A stretch of 64,000 nt of DNA from Devosia sp. MC521 (GTDB lineage Bacteria > Pseudomonadota > Alphaproteobacteria > Rhizobiales > Devosiaceae), in contig NZ_CP059902.1 of assembly GCF_014127105.1 (NCBI RefSeq), forward strand, positions 2,141,001 to 2,205,000, read 5' to 3'. Below, one piece after another: positions 1 to 9,504 of this stretch (the first letter of the stretch is position 1; every line of letters starts with the position of its first letter). The position numbers and the translations under genes are program-made. Under the pieces are notes generated by a model. That model saw nothing but the letters and a program-made list of their open reading frames with translations, was not told where the DNA came from and did not search any database.

Positions 1-345
1 ATCGACAAACAACAGCGTGCGGTGCCCCGTCTGCCGTTCAAATCGCGCCGTCTCAAAAACCTTTTTAAGGTCCGCGACCCCCGAAAAGATCGCGGAAATC
101 TGCACGAACTTATAGCCGATCTGATCGGCCAAGAGACGCGCCACAGTGGTCTTGCCCGTGCCGGGAGGCCCCCACAAAATCAGCGAGCCAAGTCGCCCCG
201 AGGCTAACATGCGGCGCAGTGTGCCGCCCTCACCCAACAGATGCGTTTGTCCGATGACCTCATCGAGGTTTTGCGGACGCAACTGGTCGGCGAGAGGCCG
301 GGCTCTATCAGTATCAGCAGGATCTGCAGCGAATAGATCAGACAT
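1..345 (-). CDS. rarA: Replication-associated recombination protein A (RarA/MgsA), N-terminal part
   Basis: Reading the minus strand from the ATG at 345 gives 115 residues open to the window edge. Residues 27-34 read NLDEVIGQ, the usual start of the AAA+ domain of clamp-loader-like ATPases, and residues 59-67 are a Walker A motif, GPPGTGKTT. The stretch that follows (QISAIFSGVADLKKVFE) is typical of RarA. This family acts at stalled replication forks together with SSB and RecA. The gene continues off the left end, so Walker B and the C-terminal tetramerisation domain cannot be checked. It starts 34 bases after the end of degQ and probably belongs to the same transcript. Confidence 0.9.
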   Translation of the reverse strand, partial: MSDLFAADPADTDRARPLADQLRPQNLDEVIGQTHLLGEGGTLRRMLASGRLGSLILWGPPGTGKTTVARLLADQIGYKFVQISAIFSGVADLKKVFETARFERQTGHRTLLFVD

Positions 346-379
346 GCCCGACCATTAGCAGGTTCCCTTCAAGCTTTCA

Positions 380-1837
380 CTAGCCGCTCACGATGAAACG
401 GCTGACCCGACCATCACGCTGAAGAATAATCTGCCATGTCCGCGTCCGCTGCGATGCCATTTGCGCAAAGCTGGCCGCATCCGTCATCTGAACCTCATTG
501 AGCTCCAGAATAATGTCGTCAACTTGCAAGCCCATGGCGTCAGCAGGCGAGCCGCGAACCACCTCGGTCACCATGATCCCCTGCGCGTCATAGGCAAGCC
601 CCTTGGCTTCCGCCAATGCCGGGTCGAGCTGACGCACAGTAATGCCTGAGAAGCGGCTATTGGCGTCGATCGTTGCCACGCTATTGGCATCGGTCTGCGG
701 CGCACTCTCAACCAAGAAGTTCACCGTCTCACTCACCCCGCCGCGCAACCGCTCCAGCTGCACAGTCTCGCCGAGGGGCCGCGTCGCCAACCGGAAATTA
801 AATGCTGCAGGGTCCTCAACGCGCAACCCGTCGATAGACAGGATAACATCGCCCGGACGGAAGTCCGCGCGCGCCGCCGGACCGCTCGGCGCCGTCTCCG
901 TAATCATCGCACCATACGGCGTATCCATAGCCAGGCTCTGCGCAATATCGGCGGTCACCTTCTGCAGTTTTGCACCGAACCAGGGCCGGATAATCTCCCC
1001 ACCCACAGCCCCCGCGTCAGCCACCACGCGCGCCATATTCGCTGGAATGGCAAAGCCGATACCCACCGAACCACCCGAGCGCGTGTAGATCGCCGTATTG
1101 ATCCCCACCAGACGCCCATCCATATCGACCAGCGCCCCGCCGGAGTTCCCCGGATTGATCGCCGCATCCGTCTGGATGAAAAACTCATAGTCCGACACAT
1201 CAACGCCGGTCCGCGCCAAGCCAGAAACAATACCGCTCGTCACCGTCTGCCCAACGCCAAACGGGTTCCCGATGGCCAGCACCAGATCCCCAACGAGCAG
1301 ATCGTCGCTGTCTGCAAACTCAAGCGCTGGGAATTCCACCCCAGCCGTATCCCGCACCTTCAGCACAGCAAGGTCCGTCTGTTCGTCCTGAACCACAACA
1401 TCAACCGCGAACTCGCGCCCATCGCTGAGTGAAATCCGCACGTCGGTCGCGCCTTTGATGACGTGAACATTCGTCAGGATCACCCCGCCCTCGCCCACGA
1501 TCACACCCGAACCGAGCGATTGAGATTCGCGGGGCCGTGTCTCGAAGAAATTTTGCCCGAAGAAACGCGAGAAAAACGGATCGGACGCAAAAGGCGAAGC
1601 CAATTGCTGCTCAATGCGCGTCGCATAAACGTTCACCACCGAGGGTGATGCAGCCTGAACAATCGGCGCAAACGACAATTGCACTGCCGCTTGCGACTGC
1701 GGCACCGCCCGAAGTGTGGCCCCGCTTTCTTGCGCCACACTGGGCGCACCATTGTGCAAACCCGCAAAACCAAGGCTTGCCGCGACCGCAACGCCGACCA
1801 CAGCGACTGACGAAAACATGAGATTGCGCAATGACAT
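380..1837 (-). CDS. degQ: Periplasmic serine protease, DegQ/HtrA family
   Basis: 485 residues if the ATG at 1837 is used. That start is preferred over an upstream in-frame ATG because a CGAGGT ribosome-binding sequence lies just before it and a signal peptide (LMFSSVAVVGVAVAASLGFAG) follows directly. The trypsin-like domain shows the full catalytic triad: His125 in TNVHVI, Asp155 in QTDLAVL and Ser232 in NPGNSGGAL. Two PDZ domains follow, the first around residues 270-360 and the second at the C terminus. The family degrades or refolds damaged envelope proteins. The gene is followed at 34 bases by rarA. It diverges from the decarboxylase gene, sharing about 250 bases of upstream DNA. Confidence 0.92.
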   Translation of the reverse strand: MSLRNLMFSSVAVVGVAVAASLGFAGLHNGAPSVAQESGATLRAVPQSQAAVQLSFAPIVQAASPSVVNVYATRIEQQLASPFASDPFFSRFFGQNFFETRPRESQSLGSGVIVGEGGVILTNVHVIKGATDVRISLSDGREFAVDVVVQDEQTDLAVLKVRDTAGVEFPALEFADSDDLLVGDLVLAIGNPFGVGQTVTSGIVSGLARTGVDVSDYEFFIQTDAAINPGNSGGALVDMDGRLVGINTAIYTRSGGSVGIGFAIPANMARVVADAGAVGGEIIRPWFGAKLQKVTADIAQSLAMDTPYGAMITETAPSGPAARADFRPGDVILSIDGLRVEDPAAFNFRLATRPLGETVQLERLRGGVSETVNFLVESAPQTDANSVATIDANSRFSGITVRQLDPALAEAKGLAYDAQGIMVTEVVRGSPADAMGLQVDDIILELNEVQMTDAASFAQMASQRTRTWQIILQRDGRVSRFIVSG

Positions 1838-1960
1838 ACCGGATACCTCGGAATCAAAACTCAAGGTCAAACCTGAGCTAATCTATCCCCCTAAAAGGCC
1901 TCGTAATTCTGTCATGAAAATGACCTTTAAACATTGTTGTTTCGAGGACGAAATTATCGT

Positions 1961-1989
1961 TTGCGCCCGGGGGCAAGCGGTCCTATATG
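1961..1989 (+). promoter_or_regulatory. Sigma70-type promoter of the decarboxylase gene
   Basis: A TTGCGC -35 (1961-1966) and a TATATG -10 (1984-1989) are separated by exactly 17 bases. Transcription would begin near 1996, leaving an untranslated leader of about 100 bases before the ATG at 2094. Found by eye only. Confidence 0.55.
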
Positions 1990-1995
1990 CAGCGC

Positions 1996-2093
1996 TCATT
2001 TCATAAGTTTCCATCGAGGAAACCGGGAGCTTTACCACCCTCGGAAACGTTGTGACCCTTTCATAACTCCAGCCCCGAAAGGCCTGTTGTCCA
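1996..2093 (+). promoter_or_regulatory. Structured leader of the ornithine/lysine decarboxylase mRNA (speF-like candidate)
   Basis: The leader holds a perfect 6-bp hairpin, GTTTCC at 2007-2012 and GGAAAC at 2018-2023 with a 5-base loop. Further short pairings are possible downstream, including GCC/GGC around the CCGAAA at about 2072-2083, close to the ribosome-binding region. In alphaproteobacteria genes of this decarboxylase family are often preceded by the conserved speF leader RNA. Membership of that RNA family is inferred from gene context and was not tested with a covariance model. Confidence 0.4.
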
Positions 2094-3275
2094 ATGACCG
2101 ACGAGCCGAAGACCGTGTACGCCAACACCTCCGCACTGATTGCGGCTGAGGCACCGGATTATCCCTCATTTCTTTTCTCGGAGCGGGAGTTCCACAAGGC
2201 CGTAAAGGTCTTCAAGAAGGGCTTTGACGGCCTTCTCACCTATGCCGTTAAGTGCAACCCTTCCCCACACATCATTGCCCAGCTGCATGCTGAAGGCCTG
2301 AAGGCGTTCGACGTTGCCTCGAACACCGAAATGGAACTCGTGCGCGATTACGCGCCGGGTGCCGTCATGCACTACAACAACCCGATCAAGAACAAGCGCG
2401 AAATCGCCCGCGCTTATGAAGAGTTCGGCGTTCGCTCTTTCACCATCGACCACCCACAGCAGCTCGACCAGCTCGCCTCCGTCGTCGGCCCAAGCCGCGA
2501 CGTTGAAGTGACCACTCGTTTCAAGGCCGGCAAGGCGCTGAAGTCCTATGACTTCGGCATCAAGTTCGGCGTCATGGAACAGGGCGCAGCGGAAATCGTG
2601 CAGGCCGTCGAAAAGATGGGCTACACACCAAGCCTGTGCTTCCACGTCGGCAGCCAGTGTGAAGACGCTTACGCCTATGAGCGCCACATTGCAGCAGCAT
2701 CGCGGATCGTCGAAGAAGCTGGCATCGAACTCAAGCGCCTCAATATCGGCGGCGGCTACCCAGCCCCCTACCCGACCAGCGAAGCGCCTCCGATGAGCCA
2801 CTACTTCGACACCATCAGCCAGGCCGTCTCCGATCACTTCGGCAAGACCAAACCTGAGCTGATCATCGAACCCGGTCGCGCTCTCGTCACTTCCTCGACC
2901 TCGCTACTGCTGCGCGTAAAACATCAGCGCGGCGGTCAGGCTGTCTACGTCAACGACGGTGCCTATGGCTCGCTGATGGAAGTGAAGTTCATGCACTTCA
3001 CCCCACCACTGCGCGTCTGGCGCGGCCCACGTGTCCACGACAACAATGGCGAATTCTCCGAATTCACCATCTGGGGCCCAACCTGCGACAGCTATGACGT
3101 TCTCCCACAGGTCTTCACCTTGCCGGCGGATATCGATGAAGACGATTGGATCGAATTCGGTCTGATGGGCGCCTACACCCAGGCCTCCCTCACCCCGTTC
3201 AACGGCTTCGATCGCCGCGACCAATACTGGGTCGACGAAATCTACACCGGCAAGGACATGGCTCCCGCCGAGTAA
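2094..3275 (+). CDS. Type III PLP-dependent ornithine/lysine decarboxylase
   Basis: 393 residues, the usual size of the short eukaryote-type (fold III, alanine-racemase-like) basic amino acid decarboxylases. The PLP-binding lysine is Lys53 in YAVKCNP. His184 in FHVGSQ, the glycine-rich GGGYPAPYP loop and EPGRALV contact the cofactor phosphate. Cys331 in WGPTCDSYDVL is the residue that crosses the dimer interface into the partner active site. It makes putrescine or cadaverine from ornithine or lysine, feeding polyamine synthesis in the cytoplasm. Alphaproteobacterial members often accept both substrates, so no gene symbol is given. It is a single-gene unit with its own promoter, leader and terminator. 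Confidence 0.9.
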   Translation: MTDEPKTVYANTSALIAAEAPDYPSFLFSEREFHKAVKVFKKGFDGLLTYAVKCNPSPHIIAQLHAEGLKAFDVASNTEMELVRDYAPGAVMHYNNPIKNKREIARAYEEFGVRSFTIDHPQQLDQLASVVGPSRDVEVTTRFKAGKALKSYDFGIKFGVMEQGAAEIVQAVEKMGYTPSLCFHVGSQCEDAYAYERHIAAASRIVEEAGIELKRLNIGGGYPAPYPTSEAPPMSHYFDTISQAVSDHFGKTKPELIIEPGRALVTSSTSLLLRVKHQRGGQAVYVNDGAYGSLMEVKFMHFTPPLRVWRGPRVHDNNGEFSEFTIWGPTCDSYDVLPQVFTLPADIDEDDWIEFGLMGAYTQASLTPFNGFDRRDQYWVDEIYTGKDMAPAE

Positions 3276-3300
3276 GGATTTTTATCCTACGCCAAATTAC

Positions 3301-3330
3301 AAAACGCCCTTGGGAAACCGAGGGCGTTTT
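3301..3330 (+). terminator. Intrinsic terminator after the decarboxylase gene
   Basis: AAAACGCCCT (3301-3310) pairs perfectly with AGGGCGTTTT (3321-3330) around a 10-base loop; the T run forms the 3' side of the stem. Confidence 0.9.
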
Positions 3331-3486
3331 GCTTAGCACGTCCTACCCCCCACCAGCCGCCACCCCGGGCTCGGCCCCAGATCTCTCTGCGCCGACCTGC
3401 CGTCGCTTTATGGAACTCCTCACTCGCCAGTGGCGCTCATCCCACTGACCCGCTACCCTATCCGCTCAAAAGTCGCGAGAGCACCG

Positions 3487-4029
3487 ATGCACATCCCGCC
3501 CCTATCCGATTTCGGAAACCGCATCATGATCCTTGGCCCCACCAACGCGGGCAAATCGACCTTCACCATCGCGCTCGCAAACAAGCTCGGCGTGCCAGCC
3601 ATCCACCTCGACCGCTATCGGCATTTGCCCAACACCATGTATGAGCAACGCCCCGACGCCGACTTCAAAGCGCTCCATGACGAAGCGGCCGCTCTCGACG
3701 GCTGGGTCATGGACGGCAGCTACTCCGCTCACTTCCCGGTCCGCCTCCCCCGCACCACAGGCATCATCGTTTTGGATGCAAACCTGCAGAAGCGCGTCAG
3801 CCGCTACATTTGGCGCACGATGTTCCAGAAGGACCGCCCCGGCGGTCTCGAAGGCAATCAGGACAAACTGACGCTCGAAATGTTTCGATGGTTATGGACA
3901 ACCCGTGACCGCACCGTCGCCGTCCGGGACTGGGTGAAACTGAGCGGCAAGCCCTATGTCTTTACGCGCAACCCGCAAGAAACAGCGGCGCTCTACGCCG
4001 CCTGGAACCTCAAAAACCCGCATGCTTAA
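3487..4029 (+). CDS. Small P-loop NTPase, adenylate-kinase/shikimate-kinase-like, role unknown
   Basis: 180 residues from the ATG at 3487; a longer reading from 3430 is possible but its first 19 residues look non-conserved. The Walker A motif GPTNAGKST lies near residues 16-24 and is followed by IALANKLGVPAIHLDRYRHLP. That layout is typical of the topology-modulation/FlaR type of putative kinases, in which an aspartate follows the second strand. WVMDGSYS near residue 77 and a later basic helix (LQKRVSRYIWRT) match the nucleotide-monophosphate-kinase fold. The substrate is unknown. It converges with the alpha operon and shares the bidirectional terminator at 4044-4073. Confidence 0.6.
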   Translation: MHIPPLSDFGNRIMILGPTNAGKSTFTIALANKLGVPAIHLDRYRHLPNTMYEQRPDADFKALHDEAAALDGWVMDGSYSAHFPVRLPRTTGIIVLDANLQKRVSRYIWRTMFQKDRPGGLEGNQDKLTLEMFRWLWTTRDRTVAVRDWVKLSGKPYVFTRNPQETAALYAAWNLKNPHA

Positions 4030-4043
4030 ATCCGGACAACAAA

Positions 4044-4073
4044 AAACCGACCCCAGTTTCCTGAGGTCGGTTT
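4044..4073 (-). terminator. Terminator of the rpoA-rplQ transcript, working in both directions
   Basis: AAACCGACC (4044-4052) pairs with GGTCGGTTT (4065-4073). On the minus strand the stem is followed by a run of six T, a strong intrinsic signal ending the long ribosomal block. On the plus strand it can also stop transcripts of the small NTPase gene. Confidence 0.88.
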
Positions 4074-4109
4074 CAAAGAGCTTATTCGCTGAGCCTAAGG
4101 CTCAATGAA

Positions 4110-4529
4110 TTATGCTGCTTCCGATTCATCAGATGCGAAGGATGGACCGGAGTCCAGGCCCTTTGCATTGACGTCGCGGTCAACGAATTCGATGACTGCG
4201 AGCGGAGCATTGTCGCCGTAGCGGAAGCCAGCCTTCAGAATGCGGATGTAACCGCCCTGACGCTCAGCATAACGTGGGCCGAGGGTCGAGAAGAGCTTCT
4301 GAACCTGACCTTCGTCACGGATCTGAGCGATTGCCTGACGACGAGCGTGCAGGTCACCGCGCTTGCCGAGGGTGATCAGCTTTTCTACGATCGGACGCAG
4401 ATCCTTCGCCTTTGGAAGGGTGGTGACGATCTGTTCGTGCTTGATCAACGCAGCAGCCATGTTTGCGAACATGGCCTTACGGTGAGAAGAAGTGCGGCTA
4501 AACTTGCGGCCGGAATTACCGTGGCGCAT
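4110..4529 (-). CDS. rplQ: 50S ribosomal protein L17
   Basis: 139 residues. The N terminus [20 protein letters not shown] is the family signature, and [24 protein letters not shown] closes the folded domain; the acidic tail is common in alphaproteobacteria. AGGAGA sits 5 bases before the ATG. It is the last gene of the alpha operon, 32 bases after rpoA, and is followed by the terminator. Confidence 0.97.
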   Translation of the reverse strand: MRHGNSGRKFSRTSSHRKAMFANMAAALIKHEQIVTTLPKAKDLRPIVEKLITLGKRGDLHARRQAIAQIRDEGQVQKLFSTLGPRYAERQGGYIRILKAGFRYGDNAPLAVIEFVDRDVNAKGLDSGPSFASDESEAA

Positions 4530-4561
4530 GGTGGTCTCCTAAAAATCGTGGCAGCGCCGGA

Positions 4562-5581
4562 TCAATAATGATCTTCGTAGCGCTTAGCGAGGTCATCGAT
4601 ATTCTCGGGCGGCCAATTTGGCACGTCCATCCCGAGATGAAGCCCCATCTGTGCCAGGACTTCCTTGATTTCATTGAGCGACTTACGACCGAAGTTCGGC
4701 GTACGAAGCATTTCGGCTTCCGTCTTCTGGATGAGGTCGCCGATATAAACGATGTTGTCGTTCTTGAGGCAGTTTGCCGAACGAACCGACAGCTCGAGCT
4801 CGTCGACCTTCTTGAGCAATGCAGGGTTGAAGGCGAGTTCCGGAACAGTGTCCTGGGCCTTTTCCTTGCTTGGCTCTTCGAAGTTGACGAAGACCGAGAG
4901 CTGGTCCTGGAGAATGCGGGCGGCATAAGCCACTGCATCTTCCGGCGACACTGCACCATTGGTTTCGACCTGCAGGGTCAGCTTGTCCTTGTCGAGGCTT
5001 TCGCCCGCACGGGTAGCATCAACCTTATAGCTCACACGGCGAACCGGCGAGAAGAGAGCGTCAACTGGGATGTACCCAATTGGAGCGTCTTCAGGACGAT
5101 TCTTGTCGGCTGGGACATAGCCCTTGCCGGTGTTAACGGTGAACTCGATGTTGATCTCAGCGCCGTCGTCGAGATGGCAAATAACCAGCTCTGGGTTCAG
5201 CACTTCGATATCACCGGATACCTTGATATCACCTGCGGTAACAGCACCCGGGCCCTGACGTGTGAGAGTGAGGCGCTTAGGGCCTTCACCACCCATCTTC
5301 AGGGCGATTTCCTTGACGTTGAGCACGAGGTCAGTGATGTCCTCACGCACGCCCGGCAAGGACGAGAATTCGTGCAGGATGCCGTCGATCTGGATGGCGG
5401 TAACAGCCGCACCCTGAAGAGACGACAGCAGCACGCGACGCAGAGCATTGCCAAGGGTGAGGCCGTAACCGCGCTCAAGCGGCTCGGCAACTACCGAGGC
5501 CACGCGCGCGTTGTCGCTGCCCGAAACAATGTCCAGCTTGGTCGGCTTGATCAGTTCCTGCCAGTTCCTCTGGATCGTCAC
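4562..5581 (-). CDS. rpoA: DNA-directed RNA polymerase alpha subunit
   Basis: 339 residues, normal length. The N-terminal domain (about 1-235) carries the dimerisation and assembly motif [19 protein letters not shown]. The C-terminal domain has the helix-hairpin-helix region [19 protein letters not shown], whose arginine corresponds to the UP-element-contacting Arg265 of E. coli. This subunit scaffolds the polymerase and contacts activators. It lies between rpsK and rplQ as in most bacteria, 98 bases after rpsK, with a CTGCCG/CGGCAG hairpin (5640-5663) in that gap. Confidence 0.98.
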   Translation of the reverse strand: MTIQRNWQELIKPTKLDIVSGSDNARVASVVAEPLERGYGLTLGNALRRVLLSSLQGAAVTAIQIDGILHEFSSLPGVREDITDLVLNVKEIALKMGGEGPKRLTLTRQGPGAVTAGDIKVSGDIEVLNPELVICHLDDGAEINIEFTVNTGKGYVPADKNRPEDAPIGYIPVDALFSPVRRVSYKVDATRAGESLDKDKLTLQVETNGAVSPEDAVAYAARILQDQLSVFVNFEEPSKEKAQDTVPELAFNPALLKKVDELELSVRSANCLKNDNIVYIGDLIQKTEAEMLRTPNFGRKSLNEIKEVLAQMGLHLGMDVPNWPPENIDDLAKRYEDHY

Positions 5582-5679
5582 GGTATGGTCCTTTCAAATT
5601 AGCGGCCGCTAGAGCCGCTCCGCCGCAAACACAATAGAACTGCCGACCCGAAAAGGCCGGCAGCTTTCCAATGGTGTAA

Positions 5680-6072
5680 TTAGACGCGACGACGCTTACG
5701 CGGACGGCAGCCGTTGTGCGGGATCGACGTTACGTCGCGGATCGACGTTACGTTGAAGCCAGCAGCCTGCAGAGCGCGCAGGGCCGATTCACGGCCTGAA
5801 CCTGGACCACGAACTTCGACCTCAAGGGTCTTCATGCCGTGTTCCTGAGCCTTCTTTGCAGCGTCTTCTGCAGCTACCTGAGCAGCATATGGGGTCGACT
5901 TACGCGAACCCTTGAAACCCATCACGCCCGAGGAGGACCACGAAATCGTGTTACCCTGCATGTCAGCGATGGTAACCATCGTGTTATTGAACGAGGCGTT
6001 CACGTGAGCGACGCCAGAGGTGATGTTCTTGCGCTCTTTGCGACGGACGCGCGCGACTTCAGCTTTTGCCAT
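5680..6072 (-). CDS. rpsK: 30S ribosomal protein S11
   Basis: 130 residues from the ATG at 6072. An in-frame extension to 6165 is rejected because S11 begins [16 protein letters not shown] and the extension has no ribosome-binding site. The C terminus [10 protein letters not shown] is the conserved decoding-region tail. It lies between rpsM and rpoA. The 128-base gap before it contains a perfect 7-bp hairpin (CAAACCT 6136-6142 with AGGTTTG 6146-6152). Confidence 0.97.
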   Translation of the reverse strand: MAKAEVARVRRKERKNITSGVAHVNASFNNTMVTIADMQGNTISWSSSGVMGFKGSRKSTPYAAQVAAEDAAKKAQEHGMKTLEVEVRGPGSGRESALRALQAAGFNVTSIRDVTSIPHNGCRPRKRRRV

Positions 6073-6200
6073 AAAGGTCCTCTTGGGTATCGGCGCTGCC
6101 GTAATACCAGCAGCTCCACCATGGAAGTAGCGGCCCAAACCTCCCAGGTTTGCCCGCCCCTCCAAATTCCAACACCGTTCCGCTTATGCGGACGCGGTAA

Positions 6201-6569
6201 TTACTTCTTCTTGCCTGCGATCGGCTTCGCTGGACCCTTACGGGTACGAGCGTTGGTGTGGGTGCGCTGACCACGGACCGGGAGGCCACGACGGTGACGC
6301 AGACCACGGTAGTTACCAAGGTCCATAAGACGCTTGATGTTCATCGCTACGGAACGGCGAAGGTCGCCTTCCACGATGTACTCGCGATCGATAGCTTCAC
6401 GAATCTGAATTACTTCAGCGTCGCTCAGCTCATTAACACGGCGTTCAGCCGGGATATTAACCGACGTGCAGATATCGGTAGCGAACTTAGCGCCAATACC
6501 GTGAATATACTGCAGCGCGATAACAACGCGCTTGTTGGTCGGGATATTGACGCCAGCAATACGAGCCAC
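6201..6569 (-). CDS. rpsM: 30S ribosomal protein S13
   Basis: 122 residues, [26 protein letters not shown] at the start and [13 protein letters not shown] near the end, both family signatures. It sits in the small-subunit head at the interface with the large subunit and touches P-site tRNA. It is the first gene of the alpha operon; the 177-base gap from adk suggests that processing or a separate promoter is possible there. Confidence 0.97.
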   Translation of the reverse strand: MARIAGVNIPTNKRVVIALQYIHGIGAKFATDICTSVNIPAERRVNELSDAEVIQIREAIDREYIVEGDLRRSVAMNIKRLMDLGNYRGLRHRRGLPVRGQRTHTNARTRKGPAKPIAGKKK

Positions 6570-6746
6570 GTCTGCTCTCCTTCATTCACACGCGCCGTCA
6601 CGGCGGGTGCCTTTAAACAACAAGGGACCGGATTTCGACCCCCAACGATTGCGAGGAACCGAATCCAGCCCATTGATCCATGAGACTGATGCGGTTCTTT
6701 AAGGATAAGACCGGCCAGAGTCAACTGCCCTGCCCGGCCTTAGGAA

Positions 6747-7316
6747 TTACTTACCGAGTGCCGTTTTAATGGCTCCGGTGACCTGGTCAACCGGTTCCAT
6801 ACCATCGACAGCCTTCAGCAGACCCTTAGCGGTGTAATACTTCACCAAAGGGGCTGTCTGTTCAGCATAGACGCCCAGACGATTGCGAAGAACCTCTTCG
6901 TTGTCGTCTGCACGGGCGCCGCCCGATTCCTTAGCGCGATTGATAACACGCTTTACCAGTTCGTCAGCCTCTGCCTTGATCTCAACAACAGCATCAAGAG
7001 CAATACCCTTGTCTGCCAGCATCTGATCAAGCGCTTCAGCCTGAGCAATCGTGCGCGGGAAGCCATCGAGGACGAACCCCGACTTGCAGTCCTCTGCATC
7101 GATACGCTCGGAAACAATACCGTTCACAATCGCATCAGAGACGAGATCACCACGGTCAACCACTGCTTTAGCTTCGAGGCCAAGAGGGGTTTGCGCGGCA
7201 ATAGCCGCGCGCAGGATGTCGCCAGTAGAGAGCTGAGGGATACCGTAAGATTCTACGAGAATCTTAGCCTGTGTCCCCTTCCCTGCTCCCGGCGGCCCCA
7301 GAAGAATCAATCTCAT
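6747..7316 (-). CDS. adk: Adenylate kinase, short form
   Basis: 189 residues. The P-loop [10 protein letters not shown] lies at residues 7-16 and DGFPRT near residue 84. The lid region ([20 protein letters not shown]) is the short version without zinc cysteines, common in alphaproteobacteria. It converts ATP plus AMP to two ADP in the cytoplasm. Its ATG overlaps the secY stop by 4 bases, so the two are translationally coupled. Confidence 0.97.
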   Translation of the reverse strand: MRLILLGPPGAGKGTQAKILVESYGIPQLSTGDILRAAIAAQTPLGLEAKAVVDRGDLVSDAIVNGIVSERIDAEDCKSGFVLDGFPRTIAQAEALDQMLADKGIALDAVVEIKAEADELVKRVINRAKESGGARADDNEEVLRNRLGVYAEQTAPLVKYYTAKGLLKAVDGMEPVDQVTGAIKTALGK

Positions 7317-8647
7317 CGACGCTTACCTCCGAGACGGGACTTTTTCAAAAGCCCTTCATATTGCTGGGCAACCAAATGGCTCTGGATTTGGGTAACCGTA
7401 TCCAAAGTCACCGTGACCATGATCAGAAGCGATGTTCCGCCGATGAACTGGCTGACGGCCAGCTGGCTGAAGAACACTTCTGGCAAGAGGGCCACGAAGG
7501 TTAAGTACAGTGCGCCAGCCACGGTAATGCGGGTCAACACATAGTCGATGTGAGCCGCAGTCCGTTCACCCGGACGAATGCCCGGAATGAAGCCACCAGA
7601 ACGCTTGAGGTTGTCAGCCGTCTCGGTGGGGTTGAACACTATCGCCGTGTAGAAGAAAGCGAAGAAGATGATCAAGAAGGCAAATAGCGCCATATACAGC
7701 GGTTGCCCGCGGCCTAGTAGCGCAGTGACGGTTGTCAGCCACCCTGGAGCGTCGCCCTGAGCCGCAAACGACGCGATTGTCGTCGGCAGAAGCAGCAGCG
7801 AAGAACCGAAGATCACGGGAATCACACCAGCGGTGTTGAGCTTAAGCGGCAGGTGCGAGGTATCGCCCTGGAACAGCTTATTGCCAACCTGACGCTTGGG
7901 ATACTGGATCAGCAAGCGGCGCTGAGCGCGTTCAAAGAACACGATGATTGCGATCACGACGAGAGCCAGAAGCAGCATGCCGATGCCTGCGAAGGCTGGC
8001 AGAGCGCCTGTACGGCTCAACTCGAGGGTCTGAGCGATAGTCGAAGGCAAGTTTGCCACGATACCAGCAAAGATGATCAGCGAAATGCCGTTACCGACAC
8101 CGCGCGAGGTCATCTGCTCGCCCAGCCACATCAGGAACATAGTACCACCGACGAGGGTGATCACGGTCGAAATACGGAAGAACCAGCCTGGATTGAGAAC
8201 CACGCCCTGGCTGCCTTCCAGACCAACGGCAAGGCCGTATGCCTGAACCGCGCAGAACAACACCGCCAAATAGCGGGTGTACTGGTTCATCTTGCGGCGA
8301 CCCGCCTCCCCTTCCTTCTTCAGCGCTTCGAGACGCGGCGAAGCGGTCGCAACCACCTGCACAACGATCGAAGCAGTGATGTAAGGAATCAGGTTGAGGG
8401 CGAAAATTGCCATACGCTCAACAGCACCACCGGAGAACATGTTGAACATGCCGATGATGCCCTGCTGCGACTGTTCAAAAGTCGCGCGGAAAGCGTCAGG
8501 GTCAATACCTGGAACAGGAATGAAGGTGCCCAAACGATAAATAAGCAGCGCTCCCAGTGTGAACCAGATGCGCTGCTGCAGGGCCTTGGCCTTCGAAAAG
8601 GTCGAGAAACTTAAATTACGTGCCAGCTGTTCGGCTGCGGACGCCAT
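7313..8647 (-). CDS. secY: Preprotein translocase channel subunit SecY
   Basis: 444 residues with about ten hydrophobic segments. The first is [21 protein letters not shown], and the cytoplasmic loop with [14 protein letters not shown] is conserved. It forms the inner-membrane protein channel with SecE (also in this window) and SecG. It lies in the spc operon after rplO, separated by an intrinsic-terminator-like hairpin (8736-8763), and overlaps adk by 4 bases. Confidence 0.98.
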   Translation of the reverse strand: MASAAEQLARNLSFSTFSKAKALQQRIWFTLGALLIYRLGTFIPVPGIDPDAFRATFEQSQQGIIGMFNMFSGGAVERMAIFALNLIPYITASIVVQVVATASPRLEALKKEGEAGRRKMNQYTRYLAVLFCAVQAYGLAVGLEGSQGVVLNPGWFFRISTVITLVGGTMFLMWLGEQMTSRGVGNGISLIIFAGIVANLPSTIAQTLELSRTGALPAFAGIGMLLLALVVIAIIVFFERAQRRLLIQYPKRQVGNKLFQGDTSHLPLKLNTAGVIPVIFGSSLLLLPTTIASFAAQGDAPGWLTTVTALLGRGQPLYMALFAFLIIFFAFFYTAIVFNPTETADNLKRSGGFIPGIRPGERTAAHIDYVLTRITVAGALYLTFVALLPEVFFSQLAVSQFIGGTSLLIMVTVTLDTVTQIQSHLVAQQYEGLLKKSRLGGKRR

Positions 8648-8735
8648 ATACCGCTCCTATGGCTTGAATGCCAAGTGCGCTCGGAGCGCCTAAGGAGCAT
8701 ACTAAATTGCCGCCCAGACGCAACAAACCAAAAAA

Positions 8736-8763
8736 GCGCACCCGGCCTCACGACCGGGTGCGC
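8736..8763 (-). terminator. Intrinsic terminator or attenuator between rplO and secY
   Basis: GCGCACCCGG (8736-8745) pairs perfectly with CCGGGTGCGC (8754-8763) around an 8-base loop. Read on the minus strand, the stem is followed immediately by six T. It lies 12 bases after the rplO stop and before secY. Confidence 0.85.
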
Positions 8764-8775
8764 TCACTGACTGGA

Positions 8776-9276
8776 TTAGACAGTGCGTGCTGGCTTCTTC
8801 CAGGTTTCCTTCACTGGGATCAGCTCAATCTTGCCACCAGCAGCTTCGATAGCTGCGGCAGCGCCCTTGGTTGCATAATCCACCTTGAAGGTAGCCTTGG
8901 AAGCCTTGAAGCCTTCTGCGCCGATCAGACGTACACCGTCCTTAGCGCGGCGGATAACGCCAGCAGCAATCAGAGCTGCCGAGTCGATAACTGCCTTGGC
9001 ATCAAGCTTGCCAGAGTCGATGTAAGCCTGGATGCGGTCAATGCGAACTTCGTTGAAATCCGAAGGATTCCAAGCATTGAAGCCACGCTTTGGCATACGC
9101 ATGTGAAGGGGCATCTGGCCGCCTTCAAAGCCGTTGATCGCAACACCAGAACGTGCAGTCTGGCCCTTGCCGCCACGGCCGCCGGTCTTACCAACGCCCG
9201 AACCGATGCCACGGCCCACGCGAACGCGGACCTTGTTTGCACCTGGGTTGTCGCGAAGTTCGTTCAAACGAGTCAT
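8776..9276 (-). CDS. rplO: 50S ribosomal protein L15
   Basis: 166 residues, starting [20 protein letters not shown] and with the glycine-rich [19 protein letters not shown] stretch that binds 23S rRNA. It is in the spc operon after rpmD (18-base gap). The C-terminal extension rich in Ala and Lys is usual for alphaproteobacteria. Confidence 0.97.
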   Translation of the reverse strand: MTRLNELRDNPGANKVRVRVGRGIGSGVGKTGGRGGKGQTARSGVAINGFEGGQMPLHMRMPKRGFNAWNPSDFNEVRIDRIQAYIDSGKLDAKAVIDSAALIAAGVIRRAKDGVRLIGAEGFKASKATFKVDYATKGAAAAIEAAGGKIELIPVKETWKKPARTV

Positions 9277-9294
9277 TGTTCTACCGACCTTCTC

Positions 9295-9483
9295 TTACTC
9301 GCCGACGACGCGGACGAGGTGCCCGACCTTATTGATCATGCCACGTACTTCTGGCGTATCAATGAGCTCGCGCTGCTTGTTCATCTTGTTCAGCCCGAGA
9401 CCGATAAGGGTCGCGCGCTGGCTCTTTTCGCGGCGGATTGGCGAACCAACCTGCTTCACGATAATGGTCTTTTGATTGGCCAT
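9295..9483 (-). CDS. rpmD: 50S ribosomal protein L30
   Basis: 62 residues, the size of the short bacterial L30. [29 protein letters not shown] is the family core and [12 protein letters not shown] the second helix. It lies between rpsE and rplO, 21 bases after rpsE. Confidence 0.97.
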   Translation of the reverse strand: MANQKTIIVKQVGSPIRREKSQRATLIGLGLNKMNKQRELIDTPEVRGMINKVGHLVRVVGE

Positions 9484-9504
9484 AGTTGTGTCTCCTGGCC
9501 GGTC

